Of a stretch of DNA of 64,000 nt, positions 37,229 through 48,428 are shown piece by piece. Position 1 is the stretch's first letter, and the number at the start of each line of letters is the position of its first letter. Source of the stretch: Enhygromyxa salina (GTDB taxonomy: Bacteria > Myxococcota_A > Polyangia > Nannocystales > Nannocystaceae); assembly GCF_002994615.1 (NCBI RefSeq), contig NZ_PVNK01000110.1, forward strand, positions 17,486-81,485, read 5' to 3'. A program made the position numbers and the translations under genes. The notes under the pieces were generated by a model. That model had not been told where the DNA came from, searched no databases, and saw nothing but the letters and a program-made list of their open reading frames with translations.

Positions 37229-38226
37229 ACGAAGCAGAGCCGAACCAAAGCGGAGCGCAAAAGATGGACCGCAAGCTGCTCCTCGAGTACGTCCGCGTGA
37301 CCGAGGCCGCGGCCATCGCCTGCTCGCGCCTGATCGGCGCGGGCCAAAAAGAGGCCGCCGACTCCCTCGCCGTCGAGGCCATGCGCCGGGCCTTCGACAA
37401 GGTCCCCGCGCGCGGGACGATCGTGATCGGCGAGGGCGAGCGCGACGAGGCGCCGATGCTCTACATCGGCGAGAAGGTCGGACCCCGCGACCCCTCGTTC
37501 CCCGAGGTCGACATCGCCGTCGACCCGCTCGAGGGCACCAACTTGTGCGCCAGCGGCAAGCCCGGCGCGCTCGCGGTCCTGGCCGTGGCCCCGCGCGGCA
37601 ACCTGCTCAACGCGCCCGACACCTACATGGAGAAGCTCGCGGCCGGGCCCGCGGGCGTCGGCGTGGTCAGCCTCGACAAGAGCGCGGCCGAGAACGTCTG
37701 CGACCTCGCCGAGGCCAAGGGCAAGCGCCCCGACGAGATGGTCGTGGTCGTGCTCGAGCGCCCGCGCCACGACGCCCTGATCGCGCAGATGCGGGCGGTC
37801 GGAGCGAGCGTCCGGCTGATCACCGACGGCGACGTCAACCCCAGCGTGGCCACCGGTCTCCCGGGCAGCGGCATCGACATGTTCATCGGCAAGGGCGGCG
37901 CGCCCGAGGGCGTGCTCTCGGCCGCGGCCCTGCGCTGCCTCGGCGGCGTGTTCGAGGGTCGGCTGGCCTTTCGCAACGACGGCGAGCGCCAGCGAGCCAT
38001 CGCGATGGGCATGCGCGAACCCGATCGCCTCCTGCGCCACGAGGATCTGGTCCGGGGCCCGTGCTTCTTCGTCGCCTCGGGCGTGACCGACGGCCCGATG
38101 TTGGCCGGGATCCGCCGGGTCGCCGGCCGGACCCTCGTCAGCAGCCTGGCCCTGCGCAGCGACACCGGGACGATCCGACGGTTCGAGACCTCGACCCTGC
38201 TCGACCACCTCCCGGTGGATGACTAA
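37225..38226 (+). CDS. glpX: Class II fructose-1,6-bisphosphatase
   Basis: A 333-residue GlpX-type phosphatase converting fructose 1,6-bisphosphate to fructose 6-phosphate in gluconeogenesis. Visible motifs: GTIVIGEGERDEAPMLYIGE with metal Glu, DIAVDPLEGTNLCA (the DPLEGT metal site), and GIDMFIGKGGAPEGVLSAAALRCLGG. Full length. GTG 37225 overlaps the stop of the thioesterase gene (GTGA); the operon is hom, thioesterase, glpX. An internal ATG at 37264 (MDRKLLLEYVRVTEA) gives the usual family N-terminus and could be the true start. Confidence 0.95.
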   Translation: MNEAEPNQSGAQKMDRKLLLEYVRVTEAAAIACSRLIGAGQKEAADSLAVEAMRRAFDKVPARGTIVIGEGERDEAPMLYIGEKVGPRDPSFPEVDIAVDPLEGTNLCASGKPGALAVLAVAPRGNLLNAPDTYMEKLAAGPAGVGVVSLDKSAAENVCDLAEAKGKRPDEMVVVVLERPRHDALIAQMRAVGASVRLITDGDVNPSVATGLPGSGIDMFIGKGGAPEGVLSAAALRCLGGVFEGRLAFRNDGERQRAIAMGMREPDRLLRHEDLVRGPCFFVASGVTDGPMLAGIRRVAGRTLVSSLALRSDTGTIRRFETSTLLDHLPVDD

Positions 38227-38256
38227 AACTGGCTACCGGACCCACGACAGTGGTCG

Positions 38257-38285
38257 TTGTCCGGGATGCGCGGTTCGCATATTTT
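38257..38285 (+). promoter_or_regulatory. sigma-70-type promoter of 38297 gene
   Basis: TTGTCC (38257-38262), a 17-bp spacer and TATTTT (38280-38285). The ATG at 38297 lies 11 nt after the -10 box, the same distance as at rpsU, so the mRNA would have a leader of only a few nt. Confidence 0.65.
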
Positions 38286-38296
38286 GCTGGGTAGCG

Positions 38297-38776
38297 ATGA
38301 TCCAGTGGATTGGCCATGAGGGCTGTGAAGTCGCCCTCGACACCCGATACGACCCGGCGCTCATCTCGACCTGGTACGGGCAGGCCTCGTGCGAGCTCAT
38401 CGATCGCTACTTCAGGTGGTCCGACACGAACGCCGCGGCGGCCCTGGCTGCCGAGCAGCAGCTCGTCCACATCGTCGATCTCCGGTTCACGACGCTCCCG
38501 GCGCCAGCCGCATGCAAGCGGCTGATCGAGCACGCCCGTGACGATCTGGGCGCCGAGGTCACGCTGAGCAGCGTCGTGGTCCTCGGTGATCCGGCGCTGC
38601 GCTGGGTCGTGTCCGCGGCCCACCGCATGAGCAACGGCCGCGGCCTCGAGGTCGTCAACTCGATCGACGCGGCGATCGAGCTCGCCCTGCGTCGCATGTG
38701 GGACGCCCGGATCCCGCCGCCTTGCGGGCTCGCGCCCGGTCGCTACGAGGCGCCGACCCTCGAGCTCACGGGCTAG
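38297..38776 (+). CDS. Protein of unknown function, stop codon from repeat element
   Basis: A 159-residue soluble protein starting MIQWIGHEGCEVALDTRYDP. Alternating strands and helices (LVHIVDLRFTTLP, TLSSVVVLGDPALRWVVSAAH, GLEVVNSIDAAIELAL) suggest a compact a/b fold, possibly STAS-like. ATG 38297 is chosen because a good promoter lies just upstream and would exclude ATG 38219. Its TAG stop (38774-38776) is the first part of the 166-bp element copy B, so the original C-terminus may have been longer. No firm family assignment. Confidence 0.7.
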   Translation: MIQWIGHEGCEVALDTRYDPALISTWYGQASCELIDRYFRWSDTNAAAALAAEQQLVHIVDLRFTTLPAPAACKRLIEHARDDLGAEVTLSSVVVLGDPALRWVVSAAHRMSNGRGLEVVNSIDAAIELALRRMWDARIPPPCGLAPGRYEAPTLELTG

Positions 38777-38938
38777 CAGCCCGGGGTGCAATGCCTCGCG
38801 CCGCCTCGCTTGGCCTCTTCGCCGAGGGCTTTGTCGCCAAAACTTGCAGTACGCCCGGTACAGCGGCGTTTTGGCTTCGCGCCCTCGGCGAAAATTCCGG
38901 CGCGAGGCGACACGATGCATTGCACCCCGGGCTGCTAG
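38773..38938 (+). repeat. 166-bp MITE-like palindromic element, copy B
   Basis: Same length as copies A, C and D, with a perfect 21-bp terminal inverted repeat (ends CTAGCAG...CTGCTAG). The inner stem pairs CCTCGCGCCG with CGGCGCGAGG and TTCGCCGAGGGC with GCCCTCGGCGAA; the tip is around TGCAGTACGCCCGGTACAG. The left end supplies the stop of the 38297 gene and the right end truncates a beta-helix gene on the other strand. Confidence 0.88.
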
Positions 38939-39486
38939 CGATGAAGGACTCGCCCAACTCGTCTGCCCGGAAGTAGGTGCTAATGACATCCCGCACCCCC
39001 TGAGCCGTTGGGGCTCCCCCGTTGTTGATCACATCGCTGTTGACCAGCTGGAGGTCGTTATTGCTTTGGGCATAGATCGCGCCTTCGGTGTTGTTCTCGA
39101 ACAGGCAGTTCGTAAACGAGTTGAGGTTGTCCGCGCGAGAAGCCCGCAGCTCCGCGCCATACCCATTGTTGACGAACTGACAATTATAAAAGGTTGTCTT
39201 GTCGACGTACCCGCTGTTGGGGCCGGAGGGGTCGTCTTCTGGGTCGGCGTATTGCTCAAACCCGGTGCCGCTGTTGACGAAGTCGACGTGGTAGAACAGG
39301 CCGTTGTCGAGCCCGAAGATCCGATCCACGAAGAACCCGGCGTTGGAGAAGTCTCGGAACACCAGGTGCGAATAGAGGAAGACTCTGCGCGAGTCGTGGC
39401 GGACCCTCGGCCGAGGCCTCCCCTGCCCCAAACAAAAGCAAAAGTGGGACTGCGACCAACGGGAGCGAGAGCGAGAGCGACTTCAT
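38939..39486 (-). pseudogene. Broken beta-helix surface protein
   Basis: The minus strand starts at 39486 with a good signal peptide (MKSLSLSLPLVAVPLLLLFG, cut after EASA). About 25 codons later the reading shifts, and from about 39390 a different frame encodes a parallel beta-helix segment (FSNAGFFVDRIFG, TTFYNCQFVNNGYGAEL, NSFTNCLFENNTEGAIYAQ, LQLVNSDVINNGG). This segment runs into element copy B and stops. Most of the normal N-terminal helix is missing, so at least one deletion/frameshift and one element insertion have destroyed it. Its local base composition is less GC-rich than neighbours. An intact beta-helix lipoprotein gene lies 0.8 kb away. Confidence 0.7.
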
Positions 39487-39558
39487 CAAGCGACATTGCG
39501 CGCAACCAGCGCCGGCCAAAAGCGCGCAACGCCATATTTGGAGAGAGCTAATTCACAC

Positions 39559-39999
39559 TCACTGAACCGTAATAGGCTGTCGCTGCGCCTCCCATGATTT
39601 CGACGCCGGCCAGACCCGAATGACTGCACTGGGTGCCTTCGTCTCGGTCACGGCCGGGGCCCTGCGCCTCATCTTACCCAGCCGCGATCGCTGGCGCTCG
39701 AGCGATTGTGTCGCTAGCAGCCCGGGGTGCAATGCCTCGCGCCGCCTCGCTTGGCCTTTTCGCCGATGGCTTTGTCGCCAAAACTTGCAGTACGCCCGGT
39801 ACAGCGGCGTTTTGGCTTCGCGCCCTCGGCAAAAATTCCGGCGCGAGGCGACACGATGCATTGCACCCCGGGCTGCTAGCTCGCGCGGCCGCCGGTTGCC
39901 CGAGAGCGAGACCAGGACCTGGGCCTTGGCCGTCCCCGACTCGAGCGCGAGCTCGCCGAGACTCCGAGCTTGGAAGATGAGCGAAGCAGGAGCGCGCAA
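39559..39999 (-). pseudogene. Gene remnant split by element copy C
   Basis: On the minus strand a short protein-like stretch begins MRAPASLIFQARSLGELALE (39999 to about 39880). It is cut by the 166-bp element and resumes with SLERQRSRLGKMRRRAPAVTE, ending in RQPITVQ at 39559. The element adds 166 bp, not a multiple of three, so a single ancestral frame would be shifted; the frame is open across it only by chance. No family was recognised. The flanking DNA up to 40252 shows no other gene. Confidence 0.3.
39714..39879 (+). repeat. 166-bp MITE-like palindromic element, copy C
   Basis: Nearly identical to copy B, only 775 bp away and in the same orientation, with the same CTAG-bounded ends and long self-complementary interior. 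It sits in decayed sequence upstream of the beta-helix lipoprotein gene. Copies B and C form a direct repeat able to recombine and delete the broken gene between them. Confidence 0.88.
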
Positions 40000-40252
40000 T
40001 TGCCGGATTCACACCTGGGTAACGAGCGAAGCGAATCGAGTACCGCGCGATCGATGCCTGCGCCCAAGCATGGTTCGTGGGGCGCGGCGAGGGCCGTTGG
40101 GCTCGGTCGCGCCAAGGCGTGCGCGAGGCCACACTCGCACCCCTGGCGGCCCGCTGTTGAGGCCCAAGCCGTGAGTTTGCATAAAATCGAGCGAAGATGG
40201 GCTGCTCTGAAACGACCTTTGCAAGCGCCCGGATATCCGGAACGCTCAGGAC

Positions 40253-41959
40253 ATGCGCACTGCTATCAATCTTTCCATCATCACGAGCCTGGCCATGTTC
40301 GTGGCCGCCTGTTCGGACGACGGCTCGGCCGAGGACATGGACACCAGCGGGACGACCGACGCAGATGGAGATGGAGATGGAGATGGAGACGGGACCGGGG
40401 ATGGAGACGGGACCGGAGATGGGGACGGAGATGGGGACGGAGATGGAGATGGGGACGGCGACGGCGACGGCGACGGCGACGGAGACGGAGACGGGGACGG
40501 CGACGGCCCGGACCTCGATAGCCCGGTGGTGAAGCGTGGGGGCATCTACATGCCCTCGCGCCACGACAGCTTCCACTTCACCCACGGCGACTCGTTCTCC
40601 CCGGAGGAGATCGAGGACGAGATGCGCGAGCAGTTCAACCGCTACTACACCGATCCGGACTGGGTTCCGACGCGCGATCTCTACGTCAGCCCCACGGGGG
40701 ACACGCCCCTCGATCAGAGCAGCGAGGACTCGCCCGGTTCGATCGACGACATCCCGACCACCGTGCAGCCGGGCGACCACGTCCACTTCGCGGCCGGCAC
40801 CTACGAGGACGTCAACATTCAACTCTCGTCATCCGAGAGCGGCACCTACGATGACCCGATCGTGTTCTCGGGGGCGCGTGGTCCCAACGACGAGCGTCTG
40901 TCCAGCCTCGAATGCCACGAGGGGGGCAACAACCACACGTCGAGTTGTTTCAACCTCGAGCGCGCGGCCTACATCGCGGTGGAGGGCTTTGAGCTCTCGG
41001 GCGGCCGCTACGGCGTGCGCGCGGTCGGGCAGGTGACCACCACCAACCACGTGCTCGGCATCGCCATGCTCGACAACGACGCCCACGACTCCTGCGCGGA
41101 TCCCTTGTTCACCGGCGAGGCCTCGTGGCTCGTGGTCGAGGGCAACCTCGCCTACAACGGCGGGGACTGCGACGGGCACGGCATCTACCTGTCCAACGGC
41201 GGCGACTTCGTGATCGTACGCGGCAACGAGCTGTGGAACAACGAGAGCTCCGACCTGCAGATCAACTCCGATCCGATCACGACCTGCCAAGACGACCTCG
41301 ACACCGACGCCGTCTGCGACGGCAACGCTTTCAACGACTTCGAAGGCAAGGGGATCTCCGAGTTCTATTGGATCGAGGGGAACTACTTCCACGCCGGCCT
41401 CACGGTCGGGCCCAACCTCACCGGTGTTCGCAACTCGGTGTTTCTCGGCAACGTCATGGCCTTCATGGGCGCCCACGGGATCACCTTGTGGCAGGAGTCG
41501 GGGAAGACGGACCCGGAGGGGGTCAACCCCAACCTGGGCTCGGCATACAACCTGATCCAACAAAACGTGTTCTTCAACGATCCCAAGTCCGCCGCGAACG
41601 GCGGGAAGCACGTGATCAAGTTCCAGCACTTCGCCGACAACAACGAGGTGATCGAGAACATCATCGCGGCCGGGGCGATCGACGGTGACGAGGTCGTGCC
41701 CGACCCCAGCATCATCTTGGTCGAGATCGTCGATGACAGCGACAACAACACCTTCCAGGGCAACTGCGCCTGGGGGGGGAGCAACTTCGCCGAGGACACG
41801 CCCGGGGTCTTCCCGCGCACGGAGAACACGGACTGGTTCACCACCCTCGAGGTGAGTTGGTTCGCGAACTTCCCCTTCGACAAGGGCGGGTCGATCGAAG
41901 ACTGGAACATCACCGACGACGCGCCCGAGGCTTGCCCCAAGTTGACCTTCGGGAACTGA
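40253..41959 (+). CDS. Right-handed beta-helix lipoprotein with Gly-Asp linker
   Basis: A 568-residue lipoprotein. Lipobox FVAAC (Cys near residue 20), then a (Gly-Asp)n linker (about 38-84) encoded by GGNGAY hexanucleotide repeats, then a parallel beta-helix domain. The helix begins [17 protein letters not shown] and [17 protein letters not shown] and repeats units such as [38 protein letters not shown] (key N/G ladder). This resembles polysaccharide lyases and PEL-like surface proteins; no catalytic residues can be named. AGGAC precedes the ATG. Cys pairs in the helix suggest disulfides. A sugar-binding or lyase role at the cell surface is inferred. Confidence 0.82.
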   Translation: MRTAINLSIITSLAMFVAACSDDGSAEDMDTSGTTDADGDGDGDGDGTGDGDGTGDGDGDGDGDGDGDGDGDGDGDGDGDGDGDGPDLDSPVVKRGGIYMPSRHDSFHFTHGDSFSPEEIEDEMREQFNRYYTDPDWVPTRDLYVSPTGDTPLDQSSEDSPGSIDDIPTTVQPGDHVHFAAGTYEDVNIQLSSSESGTYDDPIVFSGARGPNDERLSSLECHEGGNNHTSSCFNLERAAYIAVEGFELSGGRYGVRAVGQVTTTNHVLGIAMLDNDAHDSCADPLFTGEASWLVVEGNLAYNGGDCDGHGIYLSNGGDFVIVRGNELWNNESSDLQINSDPITTCQDDLDTDAVCDGNAFNDFEGKGISEFYWIEGNYFHAGLTVGPNLTGVRNSVFLGNVMAFMGAHGITLWQESGKTDPEGVNPNLGSAYNLIQQNVFFNDPKSAANGGKHVIKFQHFADNNEVIENIIAAGAIDGDEVVPDPSIILVEIVDDSDNNTFQGNCAWGGSNFAEDTPGVFPRTENTDWFTTLEVSWFANFPFDKGGSIEDWNITDDAPEACPKLTFGN

Positions 41960-42018
41960 GCAGCCGCGGTCACTTCAGGTGACCTTGTCGCTGTACCGTG
42001 CGTTTCAGGCCCGGCGAG

Positions 42019-42182
42019 TGACAACAAAATGGGGGCGAGCCCTCGCGCGCCGAGGCCCGCCCACAGCACACCGCCCCCTTCTAGGGGGCCACGCACCCAC
42101 GCTGCGAACCCCATACCGGCCCACCGAGCGACGAGCGCAGCGAGGAGCGACCGGCCGCGCAGCGGCCGTGCGTGGCAGAGTC
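42019..42182 (-). repeat. 3'-end structured repeat, copy F1
   Basis: The reverse strand begins 18 bp after the stop of the binding-protein gene with GACTCTGCCACGCACGGCCG and aligns closely with 56736-56853. Shared parts: a small hairpin (GGCCG...CGGCC), the run TCGCTGCGCTCG / TCGCTCGGTGGGC, GTATG and a GCCCCC...GGGGGC hairpin (42073-42089), then TTTTGTTGT. F1 has extra sequence between the last hairpin and the T-run. It is probably a terminator-type mobile or structured element, and fills most of the 241-bp gap between convergent genes. Confidence 0.65.
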
Positions 42183-42200
42183 CAAGGTCTCCAGGGGGGT

Positions 42201-43964
<1,764 letters not shown>

Positions 43965-43993
43965 GTCATGCCTCATGCGAGAAACAGATAAGC

Positions 43994-44851
43994 TCAGAAT
44001 CGGAGGTGCACGCCGACGCCGCCCCCGTGGGGCCCGAAGCTCGGCGCGAGCGCGACGCGCTCGGTCTTGGCCTTCGCGCGGTAGCCGAGGGCGACCAAGA
44101 CCACGCCAGTCAGCAGCAGCGCCCCACCGACGCCGAGCAGGACGTCGGCGGTCACCGCCTTGGACTGGGAGCTCGACAACAGCTCCTGGCCCGCGGCCGG
44201 GTCCGCGGCGTCGCCGGCCTTGCCGTTGTCGCTCTGGGCGAGGGCCCCGACCACGGCGCCGCCGATCAGCACGCCCGCGCCGACGCCGAGCAGGCCAAAG
44301 CCCGCGCCGCGCATGATCTTGCCCTTGCGCTCGGCGTCCTGGTCGACCGGGTCCGGGGGCGGAACCGGGCTCGTATTCTCGGGCGCCTCGTCCTCGGGCT
44401 CCTCGTCCTCGGGCCCCTTCTCGGGCTCCTTGACCTCGGTCTCCTGCAGGATCGCGCGCAGGACCTTGAGGCGGTCGAGCGCGACCTCGCGCGAGTCGAT
44501 GTCGACGCCGGGCTGCTTGACGAAGGTCGCGTAGAACTCGACGGCCTTCTCGAGCTTGCCGGCCTCCTCGTGGACCCGGCCGATGTTGAACAAGTAGTTC
44601 GGCTGCGGGTCGGTGTCGTAGGCCTTCTGGAACAGCTCGACGGCGCCGTCGTAGTCCTTGGCGCTGAACTTGACGATGGCCTGCTCGCTGAGCGACTCGG
44701 CCTCGTCTTTTTCTTCGTCGCTCGCGCCGGTGTCGGCGGGCGCTTCATCGGAGGCTGGCTCCTCGGGTGGAGCCGCGAGCGCGACGGTCGAGCCGAGCGC
44801 GAGCGAGAGGGACAAGGTGATGGAGGAAAGCGCAGACAGCAGCGAGGTCAC
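43994..44851 (-). CDS. TPR envelope protein with two C-terminal membrane helices
   Basis: A 285-residue protein with a signal peptide (cut near LAAPPEE), acidic linker, and two or three TPR-like helical pairs (about 50-125: FSAKDYDGAVELFQKAYDTD, YLFNIGRVHEEAGKLEKAVEFY). A Glu/Pro-rich segment follows, then two hydrophobic segments (about 185-205 and 235-255) and a basic end. This arrangement is frequent in myxobacterial genes located next to Ser/Thr kinases. It lies 4 bp after the stop of the kinase gene at 44856 on the same strand, so the two are co-transcribed and the TPR part may bind the kinase or its partners. Confidence 0.78.
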   Translation of the reverse strand: MTSLLSALSSITLSLSLALGSTVALAAPPEEPASDEAPADTGASDEEKDEAESLSEQAIVKFSAKDYDGAVELFQKAYDTDPQPNYLFNIGRVHEEAGKLEKAVEFYATFVKQPGVDIDSREVALDRLKVLRAILQETEVKEPEKGPEDEEPEDEAPENTSPVPPPDPVDQDAERKGKIMRGAGFGLLGVGAGVLIGGAVVGALAQSDNGKAGDAADPAAGQELLSSSQSKAVTADVLLGVGGALLLTGVVLVALGYRAKAKTERVALAPSFGPHGGGVGVHLRF

Positions 44852-44855
44852 AGGG

Positions 44856-46778
44856 TCACTTCTCCGTGGGCAGGAACGGCCCGTTTTGTTTTTTCTTCTT
44901 GGTCGGCAAGAAGGGGTTGTCCTTCTCGGGCTTCGGCTCGGGCTCGGGCTCGGGCTCGGCCTCGACCGGCTGGGCCGCAGGCTTCTTCTTGGTCACCGGC
45001 TTGGGCGCCTCGTCTTCTTGCTCGAGCGGCGTGAGCCGGATGTCGATCGGGTTGTTGTCGCCGGCCTTGACGTCGATCTCGAGCTCGCGCGACTCGTAGC
45101 CCTTGGCGCTGAGCACGAGGGTGTGCTTGCCGAGGGGCAGGGCCTTGCCGTAGGGCGTGTTGCCGGCCGGAGACCCGTCGATCATCAGATCGGCGGCGGG
45201 CTCGGAGCTGATCTCGATCAGGCCGTTGCCGCGCTCGACCGAGGCCTGCAGCTCGGCGATGCGCGTGCGGGCCTCGGCGTTGGACGCGTCGACCTCGAGC
45301 ACCGCCTCGTAGGCCGAGATCGCGGCGCCGGTCCTGCCCTCGTCATCGAGCTTCTTGGCCGTGGCCATCCGACGACCGACCTCGATCTGTTTGTCGAGGC
45401 GCCCGACGGTCCCCGCGAGCGCAGGCGCGTCGGCGAGCTGGCCGCGGACGAGATCGAGCTTGGTGTCGGCGCCGTCGAAGTCCCCGCTCGCGACGAGCTC
45501 GCTGGCCGCCGCGACGGCGGCCTCGAGCTCGGCGTGGTTGTCGGTCCCGGCGACCGCCACCTCGGGCTCGTCCTTGTCACCGCCGAACAAGAAGAACGCG
45601 CCGATGCCGAGCACAGCCACGAGCGCAGCGCCGCCCCCGATCATGAGGCCGAGCTTGGGCTTGGCTTGCTCGGGCTCGGCAGGGAAGGACTGGCTCGGGC
45701 TGATCGCGACCTGGGGCCCGCTGCGCGAGAGCGCGGCCCCCTGGGCGCTGGCGCTGACGCTGGCGCTGGCGTCCTCGACCTTCATGTACGCAGCGGTCTC
45801 GCCGGTCGGGGCGTTGAGCGCCGCGGTCGCGAGCGCCGAGATCGCGGTCTCCTCGGCGGCCTCGGTCACGGCCGGGAGCTTGAACATCGCCATCGGGACG
45901 CAGTCGATCAGCTTCTCGACGATCTCGTTGGCGTCGCGCGGGCGCTGATCGGGGTCCTTCTCGAGGCAGTCGTGGAGCAGATGGACGAGCTCGTCGGGGA
46001 CCTCGTGGTCGTCGGGCAGGACCTCCGACAGCGGGGTCGGGAACTCGTGGACGTGCTTGTAGAGCAGCGTCGTGTCGTTCTCGGCCTCGAAGGGCATGCG
46101 GCCCGACAGCATCTGATAGAAGAGGACGCCGAGGGCGTAGACGTCGACGCGCAGATCGATCTCGAGGCCCTTGATCTGCTCGGGCGAGAGGTAGCCCGAG
46201 GTCCCGATGAAGTGCTGCTTGGTGATGTCTTCGTCGCCCTCGAGCATCTTGGCGAGGCCGAAGTCGATGATCTTGACGAAGTTGGCCCGGCCCTTGCGCT
46301 CGCACAGCATCACGTTGGCGGGCTTGATGTCGCGGACCATGAGGTCGCGCGAGTGCGCGTGGCCGACCCCCTTGAGGATCTGCGCGGCGATCGGCACGAA
46401 CTCGGCCAGGGTCAGGCGACCCTTGCGGGCCATGAAGTCGCTGAGGAGCTCGCCGTCGACGAACTCCATCACGATGTAGGCCCGGCCGCCCTCGCGGCCG
46501 TAGTCGTACATCTCGACGATGTTGGAGTGGCGCAGGCCGTCGAGGCGCTTGGCCTCGCGCTCGAAGCGGGCCATGGCCTGGGGCTGCTGCGCCAGGGGCG
46601 GGGCGATCATCTTCACGACCAGATCGCGCGTGGCGCCGCCTTCGGTCGAGGTCGCGGAGTACACGTGCCCCATGCCGCCGCGCCCGATCAGCTCGTCAAT
46701 CGTGTACTTGCCACCGAGCGTCTGGCCGATCAGCGGATCGGCACCGGGGTTCAACTCCAAACTGCTGGACATCACCAT
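44856..46778 (-). CDS. Ser/Thr protein kinase with PEGA domain, altered HRD
   Basis: A 640-residue Pkn-type kinase. Kinase domain about 24-290: GRGGMGHVY loop, VVKMI with the ATP Lys, then MVRDIKPANV where the usual HRD reads VRD (near residue 147), IDFGLAK and GTSGYLSPEQ. The catalytic Asp is kept but the His is replaced by Val. A Ser/Thr/Ala-rich juxtamembrane region and one membrane helix (about 380-400) follow; the outer part has a helical region and a PEGA domain (about 520-590, ISSEPAADLMIDGSPAGNTP). Start ATG 46778; ATG 46772 also fits. Signal input through the PEGA domain outside the membrane is inferred. Confidence 0.88.
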   Translation of the reverse strand: MVMSSSLELNPGADPLIGQTLGGKYTIDELIGRGGMGHVYSATSTEGGATRDLVVKMIAPPLAQQPQAMARFEREAKRLDGLRHSNIVEMYDYGREGGRAYIVMEFVDGELLSDFMARKGRLTLAEFVPIAAQILKGVGHAHSRDLMVRDIKPANVMLCERKGRANFVKIIDFGLAKMLEGDEDITKQHFIGTSGYLSPEQIKGLEIDLRVDVYALGVLFYQMLSGRMPFEAENDTTLLYKHVHEFPTPLSEVLPDDHEVPDELVHLLHDCLEKDPDQRPRDANEIVEKLIDCVPMAMFKLPAVTEAAEETAISALATAALNAPTGETAAYMKVEDASASVSASAQGAALSRSGPQVAISPSQSFPAEPEQAKPKLGLMIGGGAALVAVLGIGAFFLFGGDKDEPEVAVAGTDNHAELEAAVAAASELVASGDFDGADTKLDLVRGQLADAPALAGTVGRLDKQIEVGRRMATAKKLDDEGRTGAAISAYEAVLEVDASNAEARTRIAELQASVERGNGLIEISSEPAADLMIDGSPAGNTPYGKALPLGKHTLVLSAKGYESRELEIDVKAGDNNPIDIRLTPLEQEDEAPKPVTKKKPAAQPVEAEPEPEPEPKPEKDNPFLPTKKKKQNGPFLPTEK

Positions 46779-47317
46779 CGAAATTCTCGCTTGACTCCCG
46801 ATCGGATTGACACGGCCCGCGCGCGCGGCCTCGGCTCGCCGCATCGCTGCGTTTGCCGCTCTTGGCCCAGTTTTGGGTCTCGTAGTTTGCGTGCTTGCAG
46901 TGGCCGGAGGATCGTCATGAGGTGGGGGCAGTCGCGGCCCCGGGATGAGCGCCGCTTCCTGGGGCCCGGTTGTCGTGAGTTCCGGGCAGCAGAACCCCGC
47001 TCGTGGGCTTCACGGCAGCCATCATCTTGCGGCACAGGCGAGTGTTTCGACAAGAAAAATCACCCACCGATGCGCCAGGACCGAAGATTGCTTGCAACAA
47101 AAAAGTCTTGGCGAAGCCTTGATTTGACGAGCAGCGCGAGTCCTGCGGATCTACCCGACCGATATGCGGGACAGAGCCCGGAGGGTGTGCACGTGAATCC
47201 GGGCTGGCGCGCGACGCCACCTCTACTAAACGTCGTTCCCGTGGCTGGCGCCGCTGACCAGGTCCCCACCGAGGCGCGCGCGAGATCTCGTGAGCAAAAG
47301 GACGCGGCCTCCGAGAC
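46779..47317. other. Intergenic region, no gene recognised
   Basis: About 540 bp between the start of one kinase gene and the end of the next. No coding signal was found on either strand. It has an A/T-richer patch near 47090-47130 and a small hairpin GGCCCA...TGGGTC near 46866-46880 that could end upstream transcription or affect the kinase message. It probably holds the kinase promoter, but no good -35/-10 pair was seen. Confidence 0.5.
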
Positions 47318-48337
47318 TCAGGTTCCCAGCCCGCGGTCGTCGTCGCTCCCGACGCCGGCGACCTGATCCAAAATCCCGAGCATCAAGACCAGCTCGGCCT
47401 GCATCTCGAGCGCGTTGGCGTGGCGCTGGGCCGGGTCCTTGGCGCAAGCCCGCGCGGTGAAGTCGTCGACCGCCGCCGCGAGCTCGGCCGGGGTGTTCTC
47501 GGGCATGTAGATGCTCGGCGGCTCGAACTCGGTGCGGATCTGCCGCTGGAGCAGCTCGGTCGGCGGGAGGTCGAAGTGCTGCTCGACCGGGTGGCGCGTC
47601 GTCACGACCTCGTAAAAGGTCACCCCGAGCGCGTAGAGATCGACGCGATGATCGATGCGCCCGTTGATGACCGCCTGCTCCGGGGCCATGTAGCGGGGGT
47701 CGCCGGTGATGTGGGTGTGGAGCTCGATCGGGCCGCTGTACTCACGCGCGATGCCGAAGTCGATCAGCTTGACGATGACCAGGCGGCGATCGTAGGCGTC
47801 GCGCGTGATGAAGATGTTCTCGGGCTTGATGTCGCAGTGCGCGATGTTGCGAGTGTGGATGTAGTTGAGCGCGTCGAGGGTCTGGGTGAAGATGTCGATC
47901 AGGACGCGAAACGAGATGTAGCGGCGCCGCGCGAGCACGTCGCCGACGTCGTTGCCGCGCAGGTACTCCATCGCAAACCACTGGAAGGCCGCGGAGTGGC
48001 CGACCTCGAGCACGCGGACGAGGTTGGGGTGCGAGAAGTTGGCCGCGACCACGGCCTCGCGATGAAAGCGCGACTGCTCGGTCTCGGGCACGTCGGGCTT
48101 GAGCACCTTGAGCGCGACGTAGCGATCCATGCTCGGGTCGTAGGCCTTGTAGATCTTGCCCATCCCGCCCTCGCCAAGCCGCTCGACGATCTCGAACTGC
48201 TTGCGCTGGATGACGGGGGTGCCGGGCGGAAGATCGCCGTCGGCGAGGGCCTGCGCGTGGGCCTCGGCCCTGGCCTGCTCGAGCGTGTCGTACCGGCCAG
48301 TTTGATGTTGTGACGACTGCCCGATCGTGGCCGTCAC
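47318..48337 (-). CDS. Ser/Thr protein kinase, cytosolic, HCD catalytic loop
   Basis: A 339-residue Pkn-type kinase without membrane helix. N-terminal ~45 residues are Gln/Ala-rich; the kinase domain has GEGGMGKIY, ALKVLKPD with Lys, IAHCDIKPENIFI where HRD reads HCD (near residue 167), LIDFGIARE and GDPRYMAPEQ. Loss of the HRD Arg makes it a non-RD kinase, usually not regulated by activation-loop phosphorylation. GTG 48337 is the likely start. The pseudouridine synthase gene is upstream on the same strand (91 bp away). Confidence 0.85.
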   Translation of the reverse strand: MTATIGQSSQHQTGRYDTLEQARAEAHAQALADGDLPPGTPVIQRKQFEIVERLGEGGMGKIYKAYDPSMDRYVALKVLKPDVPETEQSRFHREAVVAANFSHPNLVRVLEVGHSAAFQWFAMEYLRGNDVGDVLARRRYISFRVLIDIFTQTLDALNYIHTRNIAHCDIKPENIFITRDAYDRRLVIVKLIDFGIAREYSGPIELHTHITGDPRYMAPEQAVINGRIDHRVDLYALGVTFYEVVTTRHPVEQHFDLPPTELLQRQIRTEFEPPSIYMPENTPAELAAAVDDFTARACAKDPAQRHANALEMQAELVLMLGILDQVAGVGSDDDRGLGT

Positions 48338-48428
48338 TTGATCCGGTCGCGGATCTGCCACAGGCGGGGAGCTTAGCACTTGTTCGAGGCCGAGAGCCCC
48401 TCGTGAGGGCTGCGCACGTGTCCACGTG

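Noticed and set aside
40365..40510. Gly-Asp coding repeats as a separate noncoding satellite
   Set aside because: They stay in frame inside a lipoprotein gene and encode a linker found in several other lipoproteins here.
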